The position numbers were made by a program, and so were the translations under genes. A model generated the notes under the pieces. That model saw only the letters and a list, made by a program, of their open reading frames with translations, had not been told where the DNA came from and ran no database searches. Positions 33,549 to 41,528 of a stretch of DNA of 64,000 bases are shown here, piece by piece; the first letter of the stretch is position 1, and every line of letters starts with the position of its first letter. Source of the stretch: Planctomycetota bacterium (GTDB taxonomy: Bacteria; Planctomycetota; UBA1135; GCA-002686595). Where the stretch lies: the NCBI GenBank assembly GCA_002686265.1, contig NZBA01000035.1, positions 124,001 to 188,000 of the forward strand, given 5' to 3'.

Positions 33549-35495
33549 TCAGGCGTCTGAGCGCAGACTCCTCAGGGAGCGGGCGACCAACACGGTTCCA
33601 GCGAGGGCCACCGCCAGCCCCGCGCCGGCCTGCACCAGGCTGCCCAGGAAGAAGCAACCGACGCCGAAGAGCGCCCCGTAGGTCGCGGCCAAACCCCCGG
33701 CGGCACCGGCGAGGGCCGCTCCCATGCGCTGGTCGGGCTGCACGTCCAAGGCGAGGGCGCGCACGGGCCCCCAGGCTCCCAGGGGCCGCACGCGGCGGTA
33801 GAAACCCACGAGCGTGCGCGGGTCGGGCGTTTGCGTCGCGAGCATCGAGCACGCCGCGCAGAGCATGGAGAAGGCGACCACCAGGCACAAGCGACCCTCG
33901 GGCGCCAGCTCACCACCCGGAGAGAGGGGCGAGTCACGCCAGGGGATCGGCGTGAAGGTCAGGATCAAGGTCGCCGCCGCCGAAGCCAGCATGGCGGTGA
34001 TTTCCGTCGAAGCGCGCACGCGCCACCACAGCCAGCGCGCCAAGTACACCGGCCCGACGCCGCCGAGGAACGCCAGGAAGAACAGGAACAGGCCGCTGAT
34101 CGAGCTGGATGCGTAGGCCAACCAACCACCTAGGGCGAGAACGCCTGCACTCGCCAAGCGCGCCACACGCACGTAGTGCGCCGCATCACGGCCCGGAGCA
34201 AGGAAGCGGCGGTAGAGGTCGTTCACGAAGAACGACGACGCGAGATTCACGTGGGTGTCGATAGTCGACATGAAGGCCGCGAGCAGCGAGGCCACCACCA
34301 AGCCCAAGAGGCCCACGGGCAAGAAGCGCTTCATCATCACGACGTAAGCGCGCTCGCCGTCGGTACGGGCGACGACGGCCCCGGACTCGATCACCTCGCC
34401 CGCGGCGACCGTCGCCCGCGGCGACCAGTCCGCCTCGAACGCCTCGCCGCCGATCGCGATCTCATAGCGCCCCGCGCCGTCGGTGGCGGCAACCACCATG
34501 CGTTCACCCGTCAGCTCGACGACGCGACCGGCGTGCTCGGCCCGCACCTCGACGTCGGGGAGGATCACCAGCGAAGCGACCGCCACCAGGATCCAGGGCC
34601 AAGGCCGCAGGGCATAGTGGGCGACGTTGTACCAGAGGGTAGCGAGCATGCCGTCGCGCGGCGTGCGCGCCGCGCTCACGCGCTGCACCGTCGTGCTGCT
34701 GCCGTCGACGCCCTCCGCCGCCCACCAGGAGACGCCCAGGTAGACCGCCAGGGCGGCTGTGGGCACCGTCCAGAAGCTCGAATCGAACACGGAGCCCTCC
34801 CCCGGCCGCGGCAAGAAGCGCAGGGTGTCGGGCCCGAACAACCCCTCCACCCGCGCAGCCTCCAGGCCGGCGCCGCCATCGATGGCCGACCAAGACAGCG
34901 CCGCCAGGATGACGGCGCCCACGATCGCCATCGTGAACTGCACGATGTCGGTGATCACGACGCCCCAAAACCCCGCCAGCGACGAGTAAACCAGGGCGAT
35001 CAGGCTCGCCGCCACGATCCCGGTGGCCTTGTCCACGCCGAACAGCACATCGAGGATCTTCACCGCCGCCAGCAACACCCAGCAGAGGACGATCGTGTTG
35101 GTGACTCCCGCGTGCATCGTGCCGAGCACGGCGCGCAGGGCGCGCGCGCCGCTCCCTCCGTAGCGCAGCTCGGCGAGCTCGGCCTTGGTCATCACGCCAC
35201 CTCTCCGCCACCAGCGCGAGAAGAGGAAGACCGTGAGCATCCCGTTGGCGGCGAAGGCCCACCACAGCCAGTTCTTCCAGATGCCGTAGTCGCGAACCCA
35301 GCCCGTCACGACCAAGGGCGTGTCCGCGGCGAAAGTCGTCGCCACCATCGAGGTCCCCGCCACCCACCAGGGCAGGGAACGGCCAGAGAGGAAGAACTGG
35401 TCGACGTCCGACCCGGCGCGTCGGGCGAGGAGCACGCCGACGACGAGAGCGAAGACGACGTAGGCCCCGACGACCGTCCAGTCCACCCAGTGCAT
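33549..35495 (-). CDS. Sodium:solute symporter family (SSF) transporter
   Basis: 648 residues with about 13-14 hydrophobic helices. The N terminus (WTVVGAYVVFALVVGVLLARRAGSD) and FFLSGRSLPWWVAGTSMVATTFAAD are characteristic of SSF, as is MSTIDTHVNLASSFFVNDLYRRF, which carries sodium-site Ser/Thr residues. A soluble insert of about 75 residues, rich in beta strands (DVEVRAEHAGRVVELTGERM and following), interrupts the middle of the protein, which is unusual. It starts 10 nt after the tryptophan dioxygenase stop, so it may import tryptophan or a related solute; this is inferred from position only. Confidence 0.88.
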   Translation of the reverse strand: MHWVDWTVVGAYVVFALVVGVLLARRAGSDVDQFFLSGRSLPWWVAGTSMVATTFAADTPLVVTGWVRDYGIWKNWLWWAFAANGMLTVFLFSRWWRRGGVMTKAELAELRYGGSGARALRAVLGTMHAGVTNTIVLCWVLLAAVKILDVLFGVDKATGIVAASLIALVYSSLAGFWGVVITDIVQFTMAIVGAVILAALSWSAIDGGAGLEAARVEGLFGPDTLRFLPRPGEGSVFDSSFWTVPTAALAVYLGVSWWAAEGVDGSSTTVQRVSAARTPRDGMLATLWYNVAHYALRPWPWILVAVASLVILPDVEVRAEHAGRVVELTGERMVVAATDGAGRYEIAIGGEAFEADWSPRATVAAGEVIESGAVVARTDGERAYVVMMKRFLPVGLLGLVVASLLAAFMSTIDTHVNLASSFFVNDLYRRFLAPGRDAAHYVRVARLASAGVLALGGWLAYASSSISGLFLFFLAFLGGVGPVYLARWLWWRVRASTEITAMLASAAATLILTFTPIPWRDSPLSPGGELAPEGRLCLVVAFSMLCAACSMLATQTPDPRTLVGFYRRVRPLGAWGPVRALALDVQPDQRMGAALAGAAGGLAATYGALFGVGCFFLGSLVQAGAGLAVALAGTVLVARSLRSLRSDA

Positions 35496-35505
35496 GGTCG
35501 GCGGC

Positions 35506-36618
35506 TCAGTCGTCGTGGGCGAAACCGTAGTACTCGGCGTTTTCCAAGGTCGGCGCCGCCTCGCGGCGAATCTGAAGCGTGCGGATGGTCCACAGGTCGC
35601 GGAAGACGCGGTACTTCTGGGCCACGGCATCGAGGTAGTCGACGCCCGAGCTGCCGCCGGTTCCGGTCCGGCGGCCGATGATGCGCTCCACCATGCGCGC
35701 GTGGCGCTGCCGGAAGAGGACGAGCGCCTGCTCGAGCTCCACGAGCTTGTCGAGCACCTCCCGCGGCCAGGCCAAGAGGGGTAGCTCGCGGTAGGTCTCG
35801 ATGAACAGCATCGCGCAGCGGATCCGCGCGCGCTTCGCTCCGCCCTCTTCCTCGGTAGGAGCGAAGAAGGCCCGCACCGTGGCTTTCTCGTCCTCGGCGC
35901 GCCGCCGGCGGGCCTCCGGGTCGATACCGAGCTCTGCACGCGCAAGGGCCGCCTCGCAGGCGGCGTTCACCTCTCGCCCGTGGGCCGCAAGGAAAGTCTC
36001 GATGAATCCCCCGAGCTTCTGCGCCGCCGTGGGAGCATCGTGGGGCACACCGTCGATCGGCGTCCGTACAAGCCAAGACTCGATGGCCTCCCTGAGCGTG
36101 TGGCGCTCGTCGAGGGTGGCCAGCACACGCCGTGAAGACCACGACTCCGTCCCGTCGGAATTGCGCAGCATCTCGAGCCAGTTACCCGCCGCTCCGGCGT
36201 CAATCCGCTCGCTGGAGTCGAGTCCCAAGACGATCTCCAGCTCGCGCATCTGCGCGCTCTGGAAACCGCTGGCGGAAGTGAGCTTGTCGCGGAAGGCGAG
36301 GTAGTCCCGGGTCGAGAGGGTCTCCATCACCCCGAAGTGGTCGGTCGCGCGCCCCAGGATGGTGATCACCCTCTCCAGGCTGCGAACGGCTCCCGAGAGC
36401 TCCTGGTTGGCCACCACGTCGCGGCCGAACAAGTCTCGGGCGGTACGAGACTCCCGCAGGATCAGCTTGAACCACAGCTCGAAGACCTGATGGACCGTTA
36501 TGAAGACGACCTCCTCGTTGCTGAGGGCGCTCTCGTCGTCCTCGACCCCGCCTTGGAGACTCAGCAGTCCCTGGACGCGGATGTAGTCCCAGTAGGCTAG
36601 CGATCCATCGGTGCCCAT
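35506..36618 (-). CDS. kynA: Tryptophan 2,3-dioxygenase
   Basis: Heme enzyme opening the indole ring of L-tryptophan to N-formylkynurenine, about 370 residues. Recognisable segments are [34 protein letters not shown] (substrate-binding Phe/His/Arg region), [19 protein letters not shown], and the heme-ligand region [25 protein letters not shown]. It is longer than the usual 280 residues owing to inserts around position 180-260. The ATG at 36618 has TACCCT seven bases upstream; an alternative ATG exists at 36645. It pairs with the SSF transporter. No other kynurenine-pathway gene is in the window. Confidence 0.9.
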   Translation of the reverse strand: MGTDGSLAYWDYIRVQGLLSLQGGVEDDESALSNEEVVFITVHQVFELWFKLILRESRTARDLFGRDVVANQELSGAVRSLERVITILGRATDHFGVMETLSTRDYLAFRDKLTSASGFQSAQMRELEIVLGLDSSERIDAGAAGNWLEMLRNSDGTESWSSRRVLATLDERHTLREAIESWLVRTPIDGVPHDAPTAAQKLGGFIETFLAAHGREVNAACEAALARAELGIDPEARRRRAEDEKATVRAFFAPTEEEGGAKRARIRCAMLFIETYRELPLLAWPREVLDKLVELEQALVLFRQRHARMVERIIGRRTGTGGSSGVDYLDAVAQKYRVFRDLWTIRTLQIRREAAPTLENAEYYGFAHDD

Positions 36619-36676
36619 GGGGATCAGGGTACGAACCCCCGCCATGGATCGAAAAGCCCTCGTGCCGCCGGGCGGG

Positions 36677-36682
36677 TACAAT
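36677..36682 (+). promoter_or_regulatory. -10-like TACAAT before bioB
   Basis: TACAAT lies eight bases before the bioB ATG, implying a leaderless or near-leaderless mRNA for the biotin operon. No BirA-type palindromic operator is obvious around it. Confidence 0.45.
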
Positions 36683-36690
36683 CCGCGCCC

Positions 36691-37662
36691 ATGTCCCGCG
36701 AATCCACCACGACGGAGGCCTCGACAGCGGCTTCGGTGGCCGAGGCCCGACGGCTCCTCGACCGCCCGCTGCTGGAACTGGTTTTCGAGGCCGCGACGGT
36801 CCACCGGCAGCACCACGACCCCGCGGCGCTGCAACGCTCCCAGCTCGTCTCCATCAAGACCGGAGGGTGCACGGAGGACTGCGGCTACTGCTCCCAGAGC
36901 GCTCACTCCGCCGCCGAGATCGAGCGCGAGCCCCTGATGGAGGTCACGGCCGTCCTCGCCGCCGCACGCACGGCCAAGGAGGGCGGCGCCGACCGATTCT
37001 GCATGGGCGCCGCTTGGCGCGAGGTCTCCGACGGCGAGGACTTCGAGCGCGTGCTCGAGATGGTCCGCGGCGTCAAGGCACTCGGCCTGGAGGCCTGCGT
37101 GACCCTCGGCATGCTCGAGCAGCACCAGGCGCGGCGCCTACGGGAGGCCGGGCTCGACTTCTACAACCACAACCTCGACACGGGGCGCAGCTTCTACGAC
37201 CAGGTCGTCACGACCCGCGAGTACGACGATCGGCTGCGCACGATCGAGGCCGTGCGCGAGGCGGGCGTGCGTGTCTGCACCGGCGGTATCCTGGGCCTGG
37301 GAGAGGGCCGCGACGCGCGCGCCGAGCTGCTTGCACAGCTTGCCAACCTCGAGCCGCCCCCCGAGAGCGTGCCGATCAACACGCTGGTGGGCATGAAGGG
37401 CACACCGCTGGGCGACACGCCGCCGCTCGCCTGGGATGAGGTCGTGCGCACCGTCGCGGCGGCGCGCATCCTCTTGCCCCGGGCGGCCGTCCGCCTGAGC
37501 GCCGGGCGCGGGGAGATGAGCGAACAGACCCAAACCCTGTGCTTCTTGGCCGGCGCGAACTCGGTCTTCAGCGGCGAGGAGCTGCTCACCACGCCCAATG
37601 CCGAGCCGGGGCGCGACGAGGCCCTCTTCGAGAAGCTCGGCCTGGGCGGGCCGGGCGCCTGA
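36691..37662 (+). CDS. bioB: Biotin synthase
   Basis: Radical SAM enzyme inserting sulfur into dethiobiotin, 323 residues. The [4Fe-4S] motif is Cys60-x3-Cys64-x2-Cys67 ([13 protein letters not shown]). [10 protein letters not shown], the YNHNLDTG segment, GGILGLGEG and [29 protein letters not shown] include the residues that hold the auxiliary [2Fe-2S] cluster and the substrate. All expected motifs are intact. It is the first gene of bioB, bioF-bioD, bioA, transcribed away from tryptophan dioxygenase with only 72 bp between start codons. Confidence 0.97.
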   Translation: MSRESTTTEASTAASVAEARRLLDRPLLELVFEAATVHRQHHDPAALQRSQLVSIKTGGCTEDCGYCSQSAHSAAEIEREPLMEVTAVLAAARTAKEGGADRFCMGAAWREVSDGEDFERVLEMVRGVKALGLEACVTLGMLEQHQARRLREAGLDFYNHNLDTGRSFYDQVVTTREYDDRLRTIEAVREAGVRVCTGGILGLGEGRDARAELLAQLANLEPPPESVPINTLVGMKGTPLGDTPPLAWDEVVRTVAAARILLPRAAVRLSAGRGEMSEQTQTLCFLAGANSVFSGEELLTTPNAEPGRDEALFEKLGLGGPGA

Positions 37663-37687
37663 GGGTTGCGGAGGAGCCACGCGAGCG

Positions 37688-39502
37688 GTGGAGCGTGATC
37701 TTGACCGGGCCTGGCGCGCAGAGCGCGAGCGACTAGCGAGCTCGAATCAGCTGCGGGAGCTGCGGCTGGCCGAGAGCTCCCTCGTCGACTTCACGAGCAA
37801 CGACACCCTCAACCTCGCCCGCCACCCGGCGCTGGTCGAAGGCGCGCAGGCCGCCGCCTGCGAGTTCGGGGCCGGCGCTCGCGCCTCGCGCTTGCTCGGC
37901 GGCGGCTCACCGTTGGACGAGGCCGTGGAGGCGGCCGTCGCCCGCTGGCTCGACGCAGACGCCGCGCTGCTGTTTCCCACCGGCTACCAGGCCAACCTGG
38001 GAGTCACCGCGGGCTTGTTCGGCCTCGGAGATTTCGTCTGCTCCGATGCGCGCAACCACGCCTCCCTGATCGACGGGCTACGGCTGTCGAGGGCGAGGGT
38101 GGGAGTCTTCGAGCACGGCGACGCCGATCACGCCGACCGCCTGCTCGCCGACGCTGTCGGCGCCCCGCGACGCTGGCTCGTCACCGAGGGGATCTTCAGC
38201 ATGGACGGCGACGCCGCGCCCCTAGCCCGCTTGGCGGAGCTCTGCGTCCGCCACGACGCTTGGCTGATCGTGGACGAGGCCCACGCCGTCGGCATGGTCG
38301 GGCCCGAGGGAGCGGGCGCCTGGGCGGCGACCGCCGACCGCGGCGCCGATCCCTCGCGCCTGGCGGCGCGCGTCGTGACCGGCGGGAAAGCCCTCGGCGC
38401 CGGCGGCGGCCTGGTGGTCTGCTCGAGCGCAACGCGCGAGCGCCTCGTGCAGGGCGCCCGCAGCCTGATCTTCACCACTGGCTGTCCGCCTCCCACCGCC
38501 GGCGCCCTCGCGGCGGCCGTTCCCCTCGCCAGGGCGGCGACGGACGCGCGGGCGCGCGTACGCGAGCACGCCGCGCGCATCGCCGCCGCGGTCGGCGGAC
38601 CGCCGCCGGCGGGAGCCATCGTCCCGGTCGTGCTCGGCGAGAGCGAGGCGGCCCTCGCGGCCGCCGCGAAGTTGCGTGCGGCGGGGTTCGACCTGCGGGC
38701 CGTCCGACCGCCGAGCGTTCCCGCCGGGAGCGCGCGCCTGCGGGTCGCGCTGCACGCCTTCAACTCCACCGAGGACGTCGAGGCGCTCGCGAGCGCCCTC
38801 GCCACCCGCCCGACCGCCGGCGTCTCGCCCGCCGCATCCGGCGAGACCGCGAGGGCCTTGTTCGTGGTCGGAACCGACACCGACATCGGTAAGACGGTCG
38901 TCGCTGCTTGCTTGGCGCGGGCCGCGGCGAACCTGGGGGCGGCGGCCTACTGGAAGCCGGTCCAAACCGGCGAGGACGACGATACCCGGGAGGTCGAACG
39001 CTTGTGCGCGGGTTGTGACGTCGAGTTCGCCGAACCCCTCGCCCGCTTCCCCCTGCCCGCCTCGCCCCACGAGGCGGCGGCCGCAGCCGGGGAGGCGGTC
39101 GAACCCACGCGCCTCGCGGAGCGCCTGGCGGAGCTCACCGGCCCCGAGACCGCCGGGGCCCTGATCGTGGAGCTCGCCGGCGGCCTGCTGGTGCCTTACG
39201 ACGAGCGCACGACCCAGGCGGACTGGTTGGCGGCCGAGCGTCCGCCGCTCGTGCTGGTCGCGCGCTCGGGTCTGGGAACGCTCAACCACACCCTGCTCAG
39301 CGTCGAGGCCCTCGCCGCCCGAGGCCTGCGGCCGCTGGCCCTGGTTCTCGTCGGCAAACCCCACGCCTCCAACCGCGCAACCCTGGCCTCGCGCACGGGG
39401 CTGGAGGTCCTCGAGCTGCCCCTGCTCGATCCCCTGGGTCCCGCGGAGCTCGCGGACTGGCTCGCGGGCCACGAGCTCGCCCCGCTCTTCAGGGACCGAT
39501 GA
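37688..39502 (+). CDS. bioF-bioD: Fused 8-amino-7-oxononanoate synthase / dethiobiotin synthetase (BioF-BioD)
   Basis: One continuous frame of 604 residues from a GTG preceded by GGAGGAG. Residues 1 to about 372 are a fold-type I PLP enzyme like BioF: VDFTSNDTLNLARHP, GGGSPLDEAVE, TEGIFSMDGDAAPL, IVDEAHAVGMVG and the PLP lysine Lys234 in VTGGKALGAGGG. After an Ala/Ser/Pro linker, about 390-604 is BioD: VVGTDTDIGKTVVAA (P-loop), YWKPVQTGEDDD, and ELAGGLLVPYDERTTQADWL. No stop or frameshift signal lies at the junction. One polypeptide would thus make KAPA and close the ureido ring, with BioA acting between them. Confidence 0.93.
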   Translation: MERDLDRAWRAERERLASSNQLRELRLAESSLVDFTSNDTLNLARHPALVEGAQAAACEFGAGARASRLLGGGSPLDEAVEAAVARWLDADAALLFPTGYQANLGVTAGLFGLGDFVCSDARNHASLIDGLRLSRARVGVFEHGDADHADRLLADAVGAPRRWLVTEGIFSMDGDAAPLARLAELCVRHDAWLIVDEAHAVGMVGPEGAGAWAATADRGADPSRLAARVVTGGKALGAGGGLVVCSSATRERLVQGARSLIFTTGCPPPTAGALAAAVPLARAATDARARVREHAARIAAAVGGPPPAGAIVPVVLGESEAALAAAAKLRAAGFDLRAVRPPSVPAGSARLRVALHAFNSTEDVEALASALATRPTAGVSPAASGETARALFVVGTDTDIGKTVVAACLARAAANLGAAAYWKPVQTGEDDDTREVERLCAGCDVEFAEPLARFPLPASPHEAAAAAGEAVEPTRLAERLAELTGPETAGALIVELAGGLLVPYDERTTQADWLAAERPPLVLVARSGLGTLNHTLLSVEALAARGLRPLALVLVGKPHASNRATLASRTGLEVLELPLLDPLGPAELADWLAGHELAPLFRDR

Positions 39503-40794
39503 CGTCCCCCGGAGCCGACCCGCGGAGTTTGATCGGGCGCGATCGTGCGCACCTCTGGCACCCCTTCACCCAACACGGCACAGAGGCGGATCCGCTCGCG
39601 GTGGAGTCCGCGCTCGGCTCCGTGTTGACCCTCGAAGACGGGCGGGAGCTCATTGACGCCATCTCCTCCTGGTGGGCCTGCCTTCATGGCCACAGCCACC
39701 CGCGCATCGTGGCCGCCATGACCGAGCAGGTCGGCAAGCTCGATCACGTGCTCTTCGCCGGCGCAACCCATGCTCCGGCGGTCGAGCTCGCCGAGCGGCT
39801 GGTCGCCTGCACCCCCGCCGGCCTCTCGCGGGTGTTCTTCTCCGACAACGGCAGCACGGCGGTCGAGGTAGCGCTCAAGATGGTCATCCAGTCCTGGCTG
39901 CAGCGCGGGGAGGGCCGCAGGCGCGTCTTCGTCGCCCTCGAGGGCGGCTACCACGGGGACACCTTCGGCGCGATGGCGGCCGGGGATCCCGATCCGTACT
40001 TCCTGCCCTTCGAACCTCTTCTCTTCGAGGTGTGCCGCGTCCCGCCGCGGGGCGAGGCACTGCGCGAGGCGCTCGACGGGCTCGGCGAGCGCGCCGCCGG
40101 CGTCGTGCTCGAGCCCCTCGTCCAGGGAGCGGGCGGCATGCGCATGCAGGCTCCTGCCTTCTTGCGCGAAGTGCGCGCCGCCTGCGACGACACCGGCCTG
40201 CCCTGGATCGCCGACGAGGTGATGTGCGGCTTCGGCCGCACGGGCAGCCTGTTCGCCTGCGACCGGGCCGGCGTCGCCCCCGATCTGCTGTGTCTGGCGA
40301 AGGGGCTGACCGGAGGGGCCTTCCCTCTCTCGGTGACGATGGCGACCGAGCCCGTGTTCGAGACCTTCGTCTCCACCGACCGCCTGCGGGCGTTCTTCCA
40401 CGGCCACACGTTCACCGCCAACCCCGTGGGCTGCGCGGTGGCCCTGGCCTCACTCTCGATCTGCGAAGAGGAGCGAACGCCACAGAGACTCGATGCGATC
40501 GGCCGCCGCATCGAGGGTGCCCTGAGAGGGAGCCTGGAGAGCTGCCCGGGCGTCAGTGACCTGCGCCGCACCGGCGGCATCGTCGCGGTCGATCTCGCTG
40601 TGCCCAGCGGCGAGTGCGCCGGCTACGCCTCCTCGCTCGCGCCGCGCCTACGCGCCCTGGCGATCGAGCGCGGCGTGCTCCTGCGCCCGCTGGGTAACGT
40701 CCTCTACGCCATGCCACCGGCCAGCACGAGCGAAGACCAGTGCGACCGGATCGCCGAGGTGATGGCCGAGCTGGCTCGAGCCGCCGCGGAGTGA
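39499..40794 (+). CDS. bioA: Adenosylmethionine-8-amino-7-oxononanoate aminotransferase
   Basis: PLP aminotransferase converting KAPA to DAPA with SAM as donor, 431 residues. BioA-specific features are HLWHPFTQH near the N terminus, DAISSWWACLHGHSHP (Trp-Trp), FFSDNGSTAVEVALKM, GGYHGDTFGAM, ADEVMCGFGRTG with the PLP Asp, and the PLP lysine in CLAKGLTGG. The ATG overlaps the BioF-BioD stop by 4 bp (ATGA), so translation is coupled. It completes the late biotin pathway in this operon. Confidence 0.96.
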   Translation: MTSPGADPRSLIGRDRAHLWHPFTQHGTEADPLAVESALGSVLTLEDGRELIDAISSWWACLHGHSHPRIVAAMTEQVGKLDHVLFAGATHAPAVELAERLVACTPAGLSRVFFSDNGSTAVEVALKMVIQSWLQRGEGRRRVFVALEGGYHGDTFGAMAAGDPDPYFLPFEPLLFEVCRVPPRGEALREALDGLGERAAGVVLEPLVQGAGGMRMQAPAFLREVRAACDDTGLPWIADEVMCGFGRTGSLFACDRAGVAPDLLCLAKGLTGGAFPLSVTMATEPVFETFVSTDRLRAFFHGHTFTANPVGCAVALASLSICEEERTPQRLDAIGRRIEGALRGSLESCPGVSDLRRTGGIVAVDLAVPSGECAGYASSLAPRLRALAIERGVLLRPLGNVLYAMPPASTSEDQCDRIAEVMAELARAAAE

Positions 40795-40811
40795 GGGAGT
40801 CGGACCGGGGC

Positions 40812-41390
40812 TCACTCGCCCCGAGCGAGGCGACCGACCTGTTCGCGGACGAACTCCTCGCCGCCGCCCGGCGTCATCCCGGCGCGGCGCGCCTCGGCCA
40901 GCGCCTGCTCGAGCGGGACTCCCACGACGACGGTGCGATGGATCGCCATCAACGCCACGCAGCGGGCACCGCTCCCGCAGAAGACGAGGGTCCGGGGTCG
41001 GTCCGCGCGGCCGAAGCGGGCGAGCACCTCGTCGACGGCAGTTTCCGACGGCAGAGAGGAATCGTCCTCCCCGACACGGACGTACTCCATCCCGAAGCGA
41101 GCGCAGGTCGCAGCCACATCGAGGTCCGTGCTTTCGCCGGCGGCGGAGAGGTCGATCACGCACTCCACGCCACGACGCTCGGCCAGCTCGAGATCCTCCC
41201 AGGCGGGGGTGCTCCCCAACCAGATTCCGTCGACGACGAACACGTTGCGCATCGAGCCGAAGGTGCCGGTTTCCAGCGGCGGGTACTCGGGTGTCGACGA
41301 CAAGGTGGGGCCGCCCTGGCAGGCGGCGAAGGCCAGCGCCGCAATCCCGGCGGTCAGACGGGCGATCAGCGAGTGTCTCGTGGAGGTCAT
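40812..41390 (-). CDS. Lipoprotein with a tyrosine-phosphatase-like (DUF442-type) domain
   Basis: 192 residues. The signal peptide ends in a lipobox (LAFAAC, Cys24), so the protein is probably anchored to a membrane. The domain reads GIWLGSTPAWEDLELAERRGVECVIDL, then a P-loop LVFCGSGARCVAL with Cys138 and Arg143. The spacing is CX4R, as in the DUF442/beta-lactamase-hydrolase-like group, rather than the CX5R of classical phosphatases. A general acid is not obvious. The start at 41390 gives a perfect signal peptide. It follows the VWA gene in the same direction after 138 bp. Confidence 0.75.
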   Translation of the reverse strand: MTSTRHSLIARLTAGIAALAFAACQGGPTLSSTPEYPPLETGTFGSMRNVFVVDGIWLGSTPAWEDLELAERRGVECVIDLSAAGESTDLDVAATCARFGMEYVRVGEDDSSLPSETAVDEVLARFGRADRPRTLVFCGSGARCVALMAIHRTVVVGVPLEQALAEARRAGMTPGGGEEFVREQVGRLARGE

Positions 41391-41457
41391 CGAGGCGGGT
41401 GGGCGGGAAGACCTGCGTGAGAGTCGGGACGTCCCGAGCTCCAGCGGGTGACCCCGA

Positions 41458-41486
41458 ACTCTAGCCTCGATCCGCGCGCCCTCCAA
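41458..41486 (-). promoter_or_regulatory. Candidate promoter of the phosphatase-like lipoprotein
   Basis: On the minus strand TTGGAG (41486-41481) and TAGAGT (41463-41458) are 17 bp apart, about 67 nt before the ATG at 41390. This would make the gene independent of the VWA operon. Confidence 0.4.
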
Positions 41487-41528
41487 GCCCCTCACCGCAA
41501 TCCGCCTCCCGCGGGGCGCTCCTCGGGG

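Noticed and set aside
36619-36690. BirA operator in front of the biotin operon
   Set aside because: The typical interrupted palindrome (TTGTAAACC...GGTTTACAA type) was not seen in the gap between the dioxygenase and bioB.
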